A stretch of DNA of 41,465 nucleotides from SFWF01 sp045539095 (GCA_045539095.1 JAZQER010000048.1:1-41465); one strand, 5' to 3'. Positions 1 to 8,586 are shown, numbered from the stretch's first letter. Notes: generated from the sequence alone by a model not told the origin. A program made the numbers and translations.

Positions 1-352
1 AAATGAGATCCTGATGTATTTCAGGGCAGGCAAAAAGTCGGCAAATGATGTTCATTTCAGCGATCCTATAGATACTGACAAGGACGGTAACGCCCTCACC
101 CTTATAGATGTTGTCGCAGATGATGTGAATATTGCTGATGATATTGATAAAAAGATGAAGATAGAGCGTATGCGCGTGCTCCTCGACACCGTTCTTGACG
201 ACAGGGAGAGAGAGATAGTTCGGCTGCGTTACGGTCTTGACGATGAAGAAGAGCTGACCCAGAAAAAAGTCGCGGCAAAGCTTGGGATATCACGCTCGTA
301 TGTTTCCCGTATAGAAAAATCCGCTCTTTCAAAGCTCCGACGGATGCTGTAG
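1..352 (+). CDS. sigK: RNA polymerase sporulation sigma factor, sigma-K type (C-terminal part)
   Basis: Only the last ~116 codons are present; the frame is open from the first base and the N-terminus lies outside the window. The visible part starts with the NEIL-MYFR stretch of sigma region 2/3 and ends in region 4: a DDRE-REIV-RLRYGL helix, then a helix-turn-helix containing LGISRSYVSRIEK. Sigma-E and sigma-K share this layout. The DPIDTDKDGN and ISRSYVSRIEK wording is closer to my memory of SigK (mother-cell, late sporulation) than of SigE. No internal stop is visible. The gene end overlaps the convergent oxidoreductase gene by 24 bp. The sigma-factor call is firm; K versus E is inferred. 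Confidence 0.85.
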   Translation, partial: NEILMYFRAGKKSANDVHFSDPIDTDKDGNALTLIDVVADDVNIADDIDKKMKIERMRVLLDTVLDDREREIVRLRYGLDDEEELTQKKVAAKLGISRSYVSRIEKSALSKLRRML

Positions 353-1756
353 TTCTTTCTTTGCGGGGTTATCTATAAGGTTGCCCCTATAATCAAAGCG
401 CGAGCCGTGGCAGGGACAGTCCCAACTCTTTTCATCAGGATTCCACTCAAGTCCGCATCCCATATGGGTGCATCTCGGTATAACGGTATAAAATTTCTTG
501 TCGCTTTCGCGATATATGCCTACCCTTTTGCCGTCCATTGAAATAATACCGCCGTCTCCCACACGGACACTGCTAAGCTTGTACGGAGGCACAGAGAAAT
601 TGCCTCTTACCAGTCCTTTGACCGCCTGACCCATCTCTTTTGCGATACCGCCCGCGGCAGTAAGAGAACATCTTTGCGGTGAAAATACCCCTGCGTACTC
701 GTTTTCTCTGCCGCAGATAAGGTCGGTGATTATATCAGCCGCAACGGCAGAGGTAGTCATTCCCCATTTACCGAAGCCCGTAGCAACATACCAATTCGGA
801 TGGTAGAGAGACAGTCGTCCTATATATGGCATACCGTCAGCCGTGATACAGTCCTGAGCCGACCAAGCGGCGACTTCGGCACTACCCTTGAATAATCTGC
901 CCGCTGCGGCTCTGAGCAGGTCATATTTTCCACCCGCTGAATTTTCGCCAGTACGGTGTCCACCTCCTCCCAGAAGGATCATATCTTTATATCTTCTGAA
1001 AGAATATCCTTCGCCGTCCGCGCCTATATACATACCGTGTATATTGCTTTCAGTTTGCAATGCTAAAACATATGAGCGCTGCTGATACATTTTTGCAAAA
1101 TAGAGTCCCGGTAGAATGAGAAAGGGATAATGGCATGCAAAGACGATTTGACAGGCTTTGACTTCACAGTGTTCACAGTAAACCGTGTTGCCCTTCACAC
1201 TTTTTACCGGCGTGTTTTCATAAACGGTCAAGTTCTCAGAAACAGCCTTTATAAACCTGAGCGGATCGAACTGCGCCTGATTTTGGAGTTTCACTGCGCC
1301 TGCCACCTTAAAAGGCAGCTCGCACTCATTGATAAACTCGGCTTTAAGCCCGATGTTTTGGCATACCTCTGCCTCGTTTTTCAGCTTCCCCGTCTCAGTA
1401 AAAGAATAAACAAATGAGTCAGTATTTTTAAAATCACAATCTATTTTCCTCTCGTTTACACATTTTCTGTACCACTCTAACGCGTCGATATTTGCCTTTG
1501 CGTAGAGTCTTGCCTTATTGATACCTAAGTTTTCGGCAAAGTTCGCATAGACGCATCCGTGCTGGGCTGTTATTTTAGCGGTAGTCTTTCCCGTCTGACC
1601 GCCTGCGATTCGGTCAGCCTCAAGAACTACGACCCTTTTACCCTCACTCTGTAATCGGTCGGCAATAAGTATTCCTGCAAGCCCTGCTCCGATTACCGCA
1701 ACCTCGGTCTCAATATTATTTGATAGAGACTCCCGTTGCGGTATTTCATTTTCCAT
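329..1756 (-). CDS. FAD-dependent oxidoreductase with C-terminal Rieske [2Fe-2S] domain (YhfW-like)
   Basis: About 475 aa. The N-terminus has a Rossmann FAD-binding fold (VIGAGLAGILIADRL, then E at the end of beta-2, VVLEAD) and a DAO/glycine-oxidase-type body. A GGGGHRTGE stretch and a C-terminal FAD motif (ATGFGKWGMT) follow. The last ~75 residues form a Rieske domain with CTH and CPCH cluster ligands. This matches the architecture of Bacillus YhfW; the substrate is unknown. An in-frame GTG at 1789 would add 11 residues but lies inside the azl terminator hairpin, so I chose ATG 1756. Its Shine-Dalgarno is weak (AAAGG, ~13 nt away). No separate promoter is obvious, so expression may depend on readthrough from azlD. 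Confidence 0.85.
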   Translation of the reverse strand: MENEIPQRESLSNNIETEVAVIGAGLAGILIADRLQSEGKRVVVLEADRIAGGQTGKTTAKITAQHGCVYANFAENLGINKARLYAKANIDALEWYRKCVNERKIDCDFKNTDSFVYSFTETGKLKNEAEVCQNIGLKAEFINECELPFKVAGAVKLQNQAQFDPLRFIKAVSENLTVYENTPVKSVKGNTVYCEHCEVKACQIVFACHYPFLILPGLYFAKMYQQRSYVLALQTESNIHGMYIGADGEGYSFRRYKDMILLGGGGHRTGENSAGGKYDLLRAAAGRLFKGSAEVAAWSAQDCITADGMPYIGRLSLYHPNWYVATGFGKWGMTTSAVAADIITDLICGRENEYAGVFSPQRCSLTAAGGIAKEMGQAVKGLVRGNFSVPPYKLSSVRVGDGGIISMDGKRVGIYRESDKKFYTVIPRCTHMGCGLEWNPDEKSWDCPCHGSRFDYRGNLIDNPAKKELQHPSEL

Positions 1757-1782
1757 CTGCCATACAGAACCTTTAAACAAAA

Positions 1783-1827
1783 AAATCACACCCTTTAATC
1801 TATAGTTTTGATTAAAAGGTGTGATTT
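1783..1827 (-). terminator. Intrinsic terminator after azlD
   Basis: An 18-bp stem (1783-1800 with 1810-1827, one G-T pair) has a 9-nt loop and is followed on the minus strand by a run of seven T. It closes the azlCD operon and overlaps the most upstream possible start of the oxidoreductase gene. Confidence 0.85.
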
Positions 1828-1833
1828 ATGTGT

Positions 1834-2160
1834 TTAAAAGACAAATTGCACAAGCAGCATATAAAGAATTGTACCGCCCGCTATGCTGAGCAGCGTGTTT
1901 CTCCTCCACAAATGAAGCAGTACAACCGCTAAGACACCGATAAGTTCAGGTAGTCCGAAAGGATAAGCTATAACGCTGACCGATTTCAGACAGTAGACGC
2001 AGAGCATTGCTATAATGGCGTATGGCAGATATTTTCCAAGGTATGTAATTATTTTAGGGGTTTTTTTATTGCCTGAAAATATGACAAAAGGCAGAAAACG
2101 GAGGGCTATAGTCACCGCCGCAGAAACTCCTATAGTTAAAGCGACCATTGTATTACTCAT
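1834..2160 (-). CDS. azlD: AzlD-family branched-chain amino acid exporter subunit
   Basis: A 108-aa, very hydrophobic protein with about four membrane helices, of typical AzlD length. AzlD is the small partner of AzlC in exporters of branched-chain amino acids and analogues in the cytoplasmic membrane. It starts at ATG 2160 behind an AGGTGAGG ribosome-binding site and overlaps the end of azlC by 8 bp, so the two are probably translated together in fixed ratio. It is the last gene before the hairpin at 1783-1827. Substrate specificity cannot be read from sequence. Confidence 0.9.
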   Translation of the reverse strand: MSNTMVALTIGVSAAVTIALRFLPFVIFSGNKKTPKIITYLGKYLPYAIIAMLCVYCLKSVSVIAYPFGLPELIGVLAVVLLHLWRRNTLLSIAGGTILYMLLVQFVF

Positions 2161-2851
2161 CCGTCCTCACCTGCCTCTCTAAAAACCTTCGGCAAATAAG
2201 AAGAAGTGCCGCTATCAGCACCATTGACGGAATAAGAAAAGCGTCGGCGCCGAAAATGAGCAGACAAAGTATGCTTGAGCCAAGTCCGATAAGAGCGGGT
2301 ATATGTTGCTTTGTCGAAAGCCACTGCTCGACAAAAATCGTCACAAACAGCGCGGTCATACAAAAGTCTATCCCTGCGGTATTAAAGGTTATTGCAGAGC
2401 CGATAAGAGACCCTGCCGCGCACCCCGTTATCCAATAAATATGATTCACAAGCGATACTGCAAACTGATAATTTTTAGGGTCAGTGTTTTCAGGGTAGTC
2501 ATCGGTACAGACAAGCGAATAGGTCTCATCGGTCAGCGCAAAGATAAGATACAGCTTTTTAGCACCCGTTTTTTTATACTTGTCCACCATTGAAATACCA
2601 TAAAACAGATGTCTTGCATTTACCATAAGTGTTGTAAGCGCGGTGGTGATAAGCGAGGCGCCGCCTGTTATGAGATTTATTGCAACATACTGCATTGAGC
2701 CTGCATAGATAAATACCGCCATAGCGAGAGAGCAGAGTATTCCATAGCCATGGCTTTCGAGTAATATTCCAAAGCCTATACCGAGCACTATGTACCCTGT
2801 CATTACGGGCAGAGTTTTTATGATTACAGTTTTTAAAAAACTCTTATTCAT
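2153..2851 (-). CDS. azlC: AzlC-family branched-chain amino acid exporter, large subunit
   Basis: 232 aa, the usual AzlC length, with an N-terminal membrane helix (VMTGYIVLGIGFGILL) and several more. The signature region includes AGSMQYVAINLI, NARHLFYGISM and ALTDETY, all typical of AzlC. It forms a two-component efflux system with the overlapping azlD. Its start codon overlaps the stop of the DUF1653 gene (ATGA), placing it in the long prfA operon, an unusual position for an amino-acid exporter. Confidence 0.93.
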   Translation of the reverse strand: MNKSFLKTVIIKTLPVMTGYIVLGIGFGILLESHGYGILCSLAMAVFIYAGSMQYVAINLITGGASLITTALTTLMVNARHLFYGISMVDKYKKTGAKKLYLIFALTDETYSLVCTDDYPENTDPKNYQFAVSLVNHIYWITGCAAGSLIGSAITFNTAGIDFCMTALFVTIFVEQWLSTKQHIPALIGLGSSILCLLIFGADAFLIPSMVLIAALLLICRRFLERQVRTDE

Positions 2852-3063
2852 TCTTCAATATATGTAAAGCGTTTGAAGGTTTTACCGTCGCGTGTCAACG
2901 TTTCATTCCACATTGAAGCAGGTCTTACCCAATATTCGCCCTTGCCGTAAAGAGCTTTGTATACGACCATATCCTCCATCGTTTCAGAGTGGTGTGCAAG
3001 GGCAACGACTTCATAGAGGTTGCCCTTGAAATGACGGTATTTTCCGAATTTTATTTCACTCAT
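2848..3063 (-). CDS. DUF1653 domain protein
   Basis: 71 aa. It begins MSEIKFGKYRHFKGN and contains YEVVALAHHSETMEDMVVY, YWVRPASMWNE and a terminal FKRFTYIEE, the pattern of the small DUF1653 family, whose function is unknown. I chose ATG 3063 over an upstream in-frame ATG at 3138 because family proteins begin with this G-x-Y-x-H-F-K-G segment and the longer version would run through the aminopeptidase end. No Shine-Dalgarno is visible. The start lies one base after the aminopeptidase stop, suggesting coupled translation. Confidence 0.88.
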   Translation of the reverse strand: MSEIKFGKYRHFKGNLYEVVALAHHSETMEDMVVYKALYGKGEYWVRPASMWNETLTRDGKTFKRFTYIEE

Positions 3064-3064
3064 A

Positions 3065-4462
3065 TTATTTACAGAACTCGTACATTGTACGGTAGGTCTC
3101 ATATACATCAAACTTTGCGACGACCTCAAATGGTGCATGCATTGAGAGTACGGGCACCCCGAGGTCTACAACGTCAACACCGAGGTTTGCCACATACATA
3201 GCGACCGTTCCGCCGCCGCCGAGATCCACTCTGCCGAGTTCTCCCGTCTGCCAAGCGATGCCTGCCTTGTCGAGCATTGCTCTGACCTCTGCAACATATT
3301 CGGCAGAAGCATCCGAGGTACCTGCTTTTCCTCTGGCACCCGTATACTTTGTAATAACTGCGCCGAAGTTAAGCCTTGATGCATTTTTAGGCTCCATAAC
3401 ATCCTTAAAGGTGGGGTCCATTCCCGCATTAACATCGGCAGAAAGGCACTTCGAGTGGCGTAAAGCAACGGTGTAGTCAACACCCTGCATCTCAGCGAGA
3501 TCGCGAATGACGTATTTGAGGAAAGCAGAGTTCAGTCCCGTATTTCCGTCAGAGCCTGTTTCCTCCTTATCCGCAAGGATAGCGACAGCGGTTTTTTCGG
3601 GTTTTTCCACCTCGCAGATAGCCATAAGAGCAGGATATGCACAAACGCGGTCATCGTGTCCGTAGGCACCAATCATGGATCGGTCAAGTCCGATATCGCG
3701 CGGCTTTACAGCAGGAACTATCTCAAGCTCTGCCGAAAGGAAATCTTCCTCGGTAACGCCGTATTTTTCATTCAGGATTGACATAACATTGAGTTTTACA
3801 AGTTCGCTCGCCTTATCGTCCTTAAACGGCTTACTTCCGATAAGGATATTAAGCTCTTCACCCTTTATTCCATCTGCAAGAGTTCTCTTTGATTGCTCCT
3901 GTGCAAGATGGGGTAAAAGATCGGTTACTACAAAGCAAGGGTCCGCTTCATCCTCGCCGATATTAACAGGCACAACGCTTCCGTCCTTTTTGGCAAAAAC
4001 GCCGTGAAGTGATAGCGGAATTGTAGTCCACTGATATTTCTTTATACCGCCATAATAATGGGTCTTGAAAAGAGCCATATCGGTATCCTCATAAAGCGGA
4101 TTCGGTTTTAAATCAAGTCGGGGCGAGTCGATGTGAGCGGCAGTTATCTGAACGCCATTGTCTGCACTCTCTTTGCCTACTACGACAAGCGCAACTGTCT
4201 TGCCGCGGTTGTTAACATAGTATTTATCTCCCACATTATACTTCTTGCCCTGCTCATATGCGGTGAAGCCTGCCTTTTCAGCTATTGCAATAGCTGCAGC
4301 AGCCGCTTCGCGCTCGGTCTTTCCGTCAGAAAGAAACTTCTTGTAGCCTTCGCAAAAATCAGTTATCTTCTCCCATTTTGCATGATCAACATCCGAAAGA
4401 CCGTTTTTCTTGGAAATAAACAGTTTTTCCTTTAAAAGCTCTGCTTTGCTTTTTTCACTCAT
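3065..4462 (-). CDS. M18-family zinc aminopeptidase (aspartyl aminopeptidase type)
   Basis: 465 aa, normal for the bacterial M18 branch. Likely metal and catalytic positions are visible: AAHIDSPRLDLK (His, Asp), DKEETGSDGNTG (Glu-Glu), SADVNAGMDP (Asp) and SMHAPFEV (His near the C-terminus). The family removes N-terminal residues, often acidic ones, from cytosolic peptides. ATG 4462 has a GGAGG site 8 nt upstream. The alternative start 45 nt further upstream lies inside the preceding gene and has no such site. The gap from the TsaC-CoaE stop is four bases, so it is in the same operon. Confidence 0.93.
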   Translation of the reverse strand: MSEKSKAELLKEKLFISKKNGLSDVDHAKWEKITDFCEGYKKFLSDGKTEREAAAAAIAIAEKAGFTAYEQGKKYNVGDKYYVNNRGKTVALVVVGKESADNGVQITAAHIDSPRLDLKPNPLYEDTDMALFKTHYYGGIKKYQWTTIPLSLHGVFAKKDGSVVPVNIGEDEADPCFVVTDLLPHLAQEQSKRTLADGIKGEELNILIGSKPFKDDKASELVKLNVMSILNEKYGVTEEDFLSAELEIVPAVKPRDIGLDRSMIGAYGHDDRVCAYPALMAICEVEKPEKTAVAILADKEETGSDGNTGLNSAFLKYVIRDLAEMQGVDYTVALRHSKCLSADVNAGMDPTFKDVMEPKNASRLNFGAVITKYTGARGKAGTSDASAEYVAEVRAMLDKAGIAWQTGELGRVDLGGGGTVAMYVANLGVDVVDLGVPVLSMHAPFEVVAKFDVYETYRTMYEFCK

Positions 4463-4466
4463 AATT

Positions 4467-6056
4467 CTAACCTCCGATTGAACTAAGTAGGTTTTCAAAT
4501 TCGGCAATAAAGCTTTCTTCGTCGCCGTTATTATAAATTATATGTTCGGTTTTTGACTTATAAAATTCGTCAGACTTTCCTGCTTTTATCCGAAGCATAG
4601 CCGCCTCTTTTTCAATAACATCGCGCTTCATAATGCGCCGGAGCCTTATATCGGTATCCGCCAAAACGGCGATCACCGCCGAGCAAATGGCGTTAATACC
4701 GCTTTCAAAAAGGGTCGGCGCATCGAGCAGTATTTTATTATTCTCGGTATTTTCGATTTCATTCTCTAAAAGACGGGTTATAAAGGGGAATATGGTTTTG
4801 TTTAAAAGTTCGGTTTGCTCTCTGTTTATAAATGCCTTTTGAGCAAGTATTTTTCGATCAAGCGTACCGTCTGACTTTAAAATATCCTCGCCGAAAGCCG
4901 TTGCGAGAGCTTTAAGACATTTCATATCCTCCGTGGCACGTCTTGCAGTTTGGTCACAGTTTATAACGTAATAGCCTTTATCTTCAGCTACTTTACAAAC
5001 TGTGGTTTTGCCTGAGCCTGTGGGACCTGTGAGCCCTACGATAAATTTTGGTTTTATTACCTTAAAGCCCGCCGCGCGTATCAGTCGGTTATATATAGCA
5101 AGTCCGACACCGCTTTTAGAGGGCGCGTGTACATAAACGGTTTTTACACCGAGAGAGTCGCTTTCGCGAAGCAGCTCGAAAACCCGTCTTGCCTGCTCTT
5201 CTTCATTCTCAACATCACCCATAGAAAGAGTCTTACAGTTTAGTTTTTTTGCATCCTCCGAAAAGCATATTGCGGCGGAGTTTTCTTTGGAATTTACAAA
5301 TTTTGAAAACTCTTCACTTTCGGCTTCGACCAAAAAAACCTCAGTTTTGGGTGAGTAATGCTTATACATCATACCGGGAGAAGCCACCTTTTCCCCCTTT
5401 TTGGGCTCGGCGAGTACCGCCTTGTCGATAACAAGGTCAGGAAGAACTTCCAAAAGCTCTTCAGCGGTCACGCGACCTGGTCGCAGCAGTCTTGGCGGTG
5501 TTACAGCGAGAGATACAACGGTAGACTCTACCCCGACATCACAGTGTCCCGATACTACTACCGCATCTATTCTGCCGTCAAGGTCTAAAATGACGTGGTC
5601 GGCGGTGGTGGGACTGGGACTGCCCGAAAGGTTTGCAGACGGTGCGGCAAGCGGACGTTTGCTTTCAGCAATTATCTTTCTCGCAACCTCATTCGACGGC
5701 ATTCTGACAGCCACCGTATCAAGTCCTGCAGATACGCTTTCGGCGACGCGGTCGGTACGCGGTAGCACCATTGTGAGCGGTCCCGGCCAGAAGCGATCTG
5801 CTAGTTTTTCAGCCTTTTCACTAAAATCGCTCACTATATCGTATATCTCGGATATATCTGAAATATGGACTATTAGGGGATTATCCTGCGGTCTACCCTT
5901 AGCCTCAAACACTTTTTTTATAGCGTGATCATCATAGGCAGAAGCCGCAAGACCATAGACCGTTTCGGTCGGAATTGCGACTATACCGCCGCGGCGCAAA
6001 ATTTCTGCCGCGGTTTTTATTCCCTTTAAATCATCATTTAATCTTAAGGTTTTCAT
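4467..6056 (-). CDS. Fusion: threonylcarbamoyl-AMP synthase (TsaC/Sua5) + dephospho-CoA kinase (CoaE)
   Basis: 529 aa in one open frame. Residues 1-~335 are a full Sua5-type protein: YrdC domain with IPTETVYGLAASA, KGRPQDNPL and SANLSGSPSP, plus a linker and C-terminal Sua5 domain. It makes threonylcarbamoyl-AMP for tRNA t6A. Residues ~338-529 are a complete dephospho-CoA kinase: P-loop GPTGSGKT (344-351), NCDQTARRA, a DAPTLFESG core and a C-terminal RIMKRD lid region. This is the last step of CoA synthesis. No stop, frameshift or internal start with a ribosome-binding site is seen at the junction (~5045). The ATG overlaps the prfA stop by one base (TAATG). The pathways are unrelated; the link may be ATP/nucleotide chemistry or simple co-expression. 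Confidence 0.93.
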   Translation of the reverse strand: MKTLRLNDDLKGIKTAAEILRRGGIVAIPTETVYGLAASAYDDHAIKKVFEAKGRPQDNPLIVHISDISEIYDIVSDFSEKAEKLADRFWPGPLTMVLPRTDRVAESVSAGLDTVAVRMPSNEVARKIIAESKRPLAAPSANLSGSPSPTTADHVILDLDGRIDAVVVSGHCDVGVESTVVSLAVTPPRLLRPGRVTAEELLEVLPDLVIDKAVLAEPKKGEKVASPGMMYKHYSPKTEVFLVEAESEEFSKFVNSKENSAAICFSEDAKKLNCKTLSMGDVENEEEQARRVFELLRESDSLGVKTVYVHAPSKSGVGLAIYNRLIRAAGFKVIKPKFIVGLTGPTGSGKTTVCKVAEDKGYYVINCDQTARRATEDMKCLKALATAFGEDILKSDGTLDRKILAQKAFINREQTELLNKTIFPFITRLLENEIENTENNKILLDAPTLFESGINAICSAVIAVLADTDIRLRRIMKRDVIEKEAAMLRIKAGKSDEFYKSKTEHIIYNNGDEESFIAEFENLLSSIGG

Positions 6057-7129
6057 TATTCCTCATCGGATTTCAGCATCTCTGCTCTGTAATATGTGAT
6101 AAGTGAATCTACTACCTCATCAAGGTCTCCGTTCAGTATCTGATCTATTTTGTAAAGAGTAAGACCTATTCTGTGGTCGGTAACTCTTCCTTGCGGATAG
6201 TTATAGGTTCTTATACGCTCGCTTCGGTCACCTGTTCCAACCTGCGCCTTACGGTCAGATGCGATAGCCTCGGTTTGCTTTGCCTGCTCCATTTCGTAAA
6301 GGCGGGAACGCAGGACTTTCATAGCCTTATCCTTATTCTTGAACTGGCTTCTCTCATCCTGACACTCAACCACAAGTCCTGTAGGTATATGAGTGATACG
6401 GATAGCAGACTCGGTCTTATTGATATGTTGACCGCCTGCGCCCGATGAACGGTAGGTATCTATCTGCAAATCGGCAGGGTTTATATCAATTTCAACATCC
6501 TCAGCTTCGGGAAGCACTGCAACGGTTACGGTAGAGGTGTGAATTCTGCCCGAGCTCTCAGTTTCGGGAACTCTCTGCACTCTATGAACGCCGCTTTCAT
6601 ACTTAAAGCGTGAATATGCACCCTCACCCTCAATCATAAAGCTGACTTCCTTACAACCGCCAAGCTCGGTTTCATTAAGGTTAATAACATCGACCTTGAA
6701 GCGCTTTGCCTCGGCATACATTGAATACATTCTGAAAAGCGAATGTGCAAAGAGAGCAGATTCCTCGCCTCCGGCTCCTCCGCGTATTTCAACAATAACA
6801 TTTCGGTCGTCGTTGGGGTCTTTAGGTAAAAGCAAAATTTTCAGTTCTTCGCCGATTCTCGCGATGTCTTCCTTTGCGGTAAGATACTCCTCCTCTACAA
6901 GCTCCTTGAAATCCTTATCTAGTCCGCCCTCATCGAGAAGCATTTTTGCCTCTTCCTCAGCATTTTTAGCCGCGGTATATTCACGGAACTTTTCCACAAC
7001 GGGAGAAAGCTCCTTGTGCTCCTTCATAAGCTTTTTAAAAAGCTCATTATCGGAAACCACCTCAGGTGTGGACAAAAGCCCATTTATTTCCTCAAAGCGT
7101 TTTTCTACAAATGCTAATTTATCAAACAT
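6056..7129 (-). CDS. prfA: Peptide chain release factor 1
   Basis: 357 aa, the standard RF1 length. The GGQ peptidyl-hydrolysis motif is in SSGAGGQHINKTES. The stop-codon reading tripeptide is PxT-type (PET in QRVPETESSGRIHTS), which marks RF1 (UAA/UAG) rather than RF2. Upstream sits the DUF951 gene, 7 nt away; downstream is the Sua5 domain gene, an association common in bacteria. The usual methyltransferase prmC between prfA and sua5 is absent here. Confidence 0.97.
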   Translation of the reverse strand: MFDKLAFVEKRFEEINGLLSTPEVVSDNELFKKLMKEHKELSPVVEKFREYTAAKNAEEEAKMLLDEGGLDKDFKELVEEEYLTAKEDIARIGEELKILLLPKDPNDDRNVIVEIRGGAGGEESALFAHSLFRMYSMYAEAKRFKVDVINLNETELGGCKEVSFMIEGEGAYSRFKYESGVHRVQRVPETESSGRIHTSTVTVAVLPEAEDVEIDINPADLQIDTYRSSGAGGQHINKTESAIRITHIPTGLVVECQDERSQFKNKDKAMKVLRSRLYEMEQAKQTEAIASDRKAQVGTGDRSERIRTYNYPQGRVTDHRIGLTLYKIDQILNGDLDEVVDSLITYYRAEMLKSDEE

Positions 7130-7136
7130 ATATTTA

Positions 7137-7325
7137 TTACTCTCCGTCTTCGCGAATTATTTTTTTAATACTCTTTTCAATATTCACTCTCGGCGCCATT
7201 ACCTCATGGCCGCAACCCGTACAGCGAATTTTAAAATCCATCCCTATGCGGAGGACGCTAAAGGTGTTAGCTCCGCAGGGGTGTTTTTTCTTCATAAGCA
7301 GGGTGTCTCCTACCCTTACATCCAT
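7137..7325 (-). CDS. DUF951 family small protein
   Basis: 62 aa. It contains VGDTLLMKKKHPCGANTFSVLRIGMDFKIRCTGCGH in overlapping pieces, with Cys at HPCG and a CxxC in CTGCGH. This is the conserved pattern of the Firmicute DUF951 (YyzM-like) family, a probable small metal-binding protein of unknown role. Two starts compete: ATG 7325 (GAAGG, 8-nt spacing) and TTG 7331 (AAAGGGGG, 8-nt spacing). I kept ATG because the family normally starts close to the D-x-RVGD segment. It is the first gene of the prfA operon. Confidence 0.88.
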   Translation of the reverse strand: MDVRVGDTLLMKKKHPCGANTFSVLRIGMDFKIRCTGCGHEVMAPRVNIEKSIKKIIREDGE

Positions 7326-7360
7326 CGGCAAAGCCTTCGCCCCCTTTTAACATTTAATTC

Positions 7361-7389
7361 ATTATACAATAATATTATGATTTACGCAA
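7361..7389 (-). promoter_or_regulatory. Sigma-A promoter of the DUF951-prfA operon
   Basis: On the minus strand a TTGCGT -35 and a perfect TATAAT -10 are separated by 17 nt, ending ~36 nt before the first start codon. It is divergent from the nuclease promoter at 7397. Confidence 0.7.
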
Positions 7390-7396
7390 TATCTTC

Positions 7397-7425
7397 TTGA
7401 TAAACAGAAATTATAATGTTATTAT
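7397..7425 (+). promoter_or_regulatory. Sigma-A promoter of the yhaO/yhaN-like genes
   Basis: A TTGATA -35 and a TATTAT -10 with a 17-nt spacer lie 31 nt upstream of the TTG start at 7456. Confidence 0.65.
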
Positions 7426-7455
7426 TAATATAAGAATGTTCTGGAGGTAGAATAG

Positions 7456-8586
7456 TTGTCTGCTATTAAAATATTTCACACTGCCGACCTGCATATCGGT
7501 TCCGAGCTCTCTTATCTCGGAACTAAGGCAGAGGAGCGACGATTTGAGGTAGCATCGGTATTTAAAAAAATAGTTGATTACTGTGTGGGTAACAATGTCG
7601 AAATATGTCTTATTGCGGGAGATCTTTTCGACTCCAATACCGCGGCGGCAGAATTTGCGCCCTCGGTATTTGAGTATATAACCTCTGCGCCCAATGTGAG
7701 ATTTTTGTATGTAGCAGGAAATCACGACCCCCTAGATGCAGCGTCACCTATGAAGTCCTCTGACCTTCCCGAAAATCTTTTTGTTTTCGGCACTGAATAT
7801 GAAATTAAAGAATTCCCGGACCTTAAAGCCCGTGTAATAGGCCGTTCGTTTGCTCATTCCTCTATGGAAGCCGTCGAATTTAGTACCGTTCTTCCCGATG
7901 ACGGTTTTGTGAATATAATGCTTCTTCACGCCGATATAGTCAGTGATAAAAACAGCCCTTACAACCCGATAGACAAGACATTCATTGAAAATTCGTGCGT
8001 AGATTATCTGGCTCTCGGTCACATACATAAGCGTACGGGGATATCCAAAATCGGCAATACTTATCTGTCCTACCCGGGTTGCCCTGAAGGACAGGGTTTC
8101 GACGAAGAGGGTGTCCGCGGGGGATATTGCGGCCTGCTTTCTAAAGGCTCCTGTGAGCTTTCTTTTGTAAAACTCTGCCGTCGTGTACACAGAGTGGAAA
8201 AAATAGATGTTTCTTGTGCCAAATCTTCAATAAATGCCGCAGATATTATCCTTAAACAACTTTTTAATTCCTACGGCGAGGGCTTTGAAAACGATCTTTA
8301 TAAAATAATCCTCATAGGCTCGACGAATGAGAGCGTTACACTTAAAACTGCAGAGATACTGCAGATATTAAGGGATAAGCTTTATTTCGTAAAGGTAACG
8401 AAATGCACCAAAAAAGCTTATGACCTTGAATTGCTTAAAAATGAAGTGTCGCTCAAAGGTGTTTTTGTAAGCAAAATGCTTCATAAGATAGCATCGGCTG
8501 ATGAGTCTGATAAGCCTATTTATGAGTCAGCCCTATATCTCGGTCTTAACGCTTTTGATTCGGAGGTGGCATACAATGAAGATTAA
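7456..8586 (+). CDS. Metallophosphoesterase, SbcD/Mre11-type DNA exonuclease (YhaO-like)
   Basis: 376 aa. The calcineurin-like phosphoesterase motifs are in order: TADLHIGS (residues ~9-16), AGDLFDSN (~50), AGNHDP (~84), LLHADIV and LGHIHKR. It should be a Mn-dependent nuclease of the Mre11/SbcD superfamily acting with the ATPase encoded next to it. TTG 7456 is preceded by GGAGG at 8-nt spacing, and no ATG nearby would keep the first motif. The end overlaps the next gene by 11 bp. The pair resembles Bacillus yhaO-yhaN more than classic sbcD-sbcC in size and partner architecture. Confidence 0.88.
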   Translation: MSAIKIFHTADLHIGSELSYLGTKAEERRFEVASVFKKIVDYCVGNNVEICLIAGDLFDSNTAAAEFAPSVFEYITSAPNVRFLYVAGNHDPLDAASPMKSSDLPENLFVFGTEYEIKEFPDLKARVIGRSFAHSSMEAVEFSTVLPDDGFVNIMLLHADIVSDKNSPYNPIDKTFIENSCVDYLALGHIHKRTGISKIGNTYLSYPGCPEGQGFDEEGVRGGYCGLLSKGSCELSFVKLCRRVHRVEKIDVSCAKSSINAADIILKQLFNSYGEGFENDLYKIILIGSTNESVTLKTAEILQILRDKLYFVKVTKCTKKAYDLELLKNEVSLKGVFVSKMLHKIASADESDKPIYESALYLGLNAFDSEVAYNED

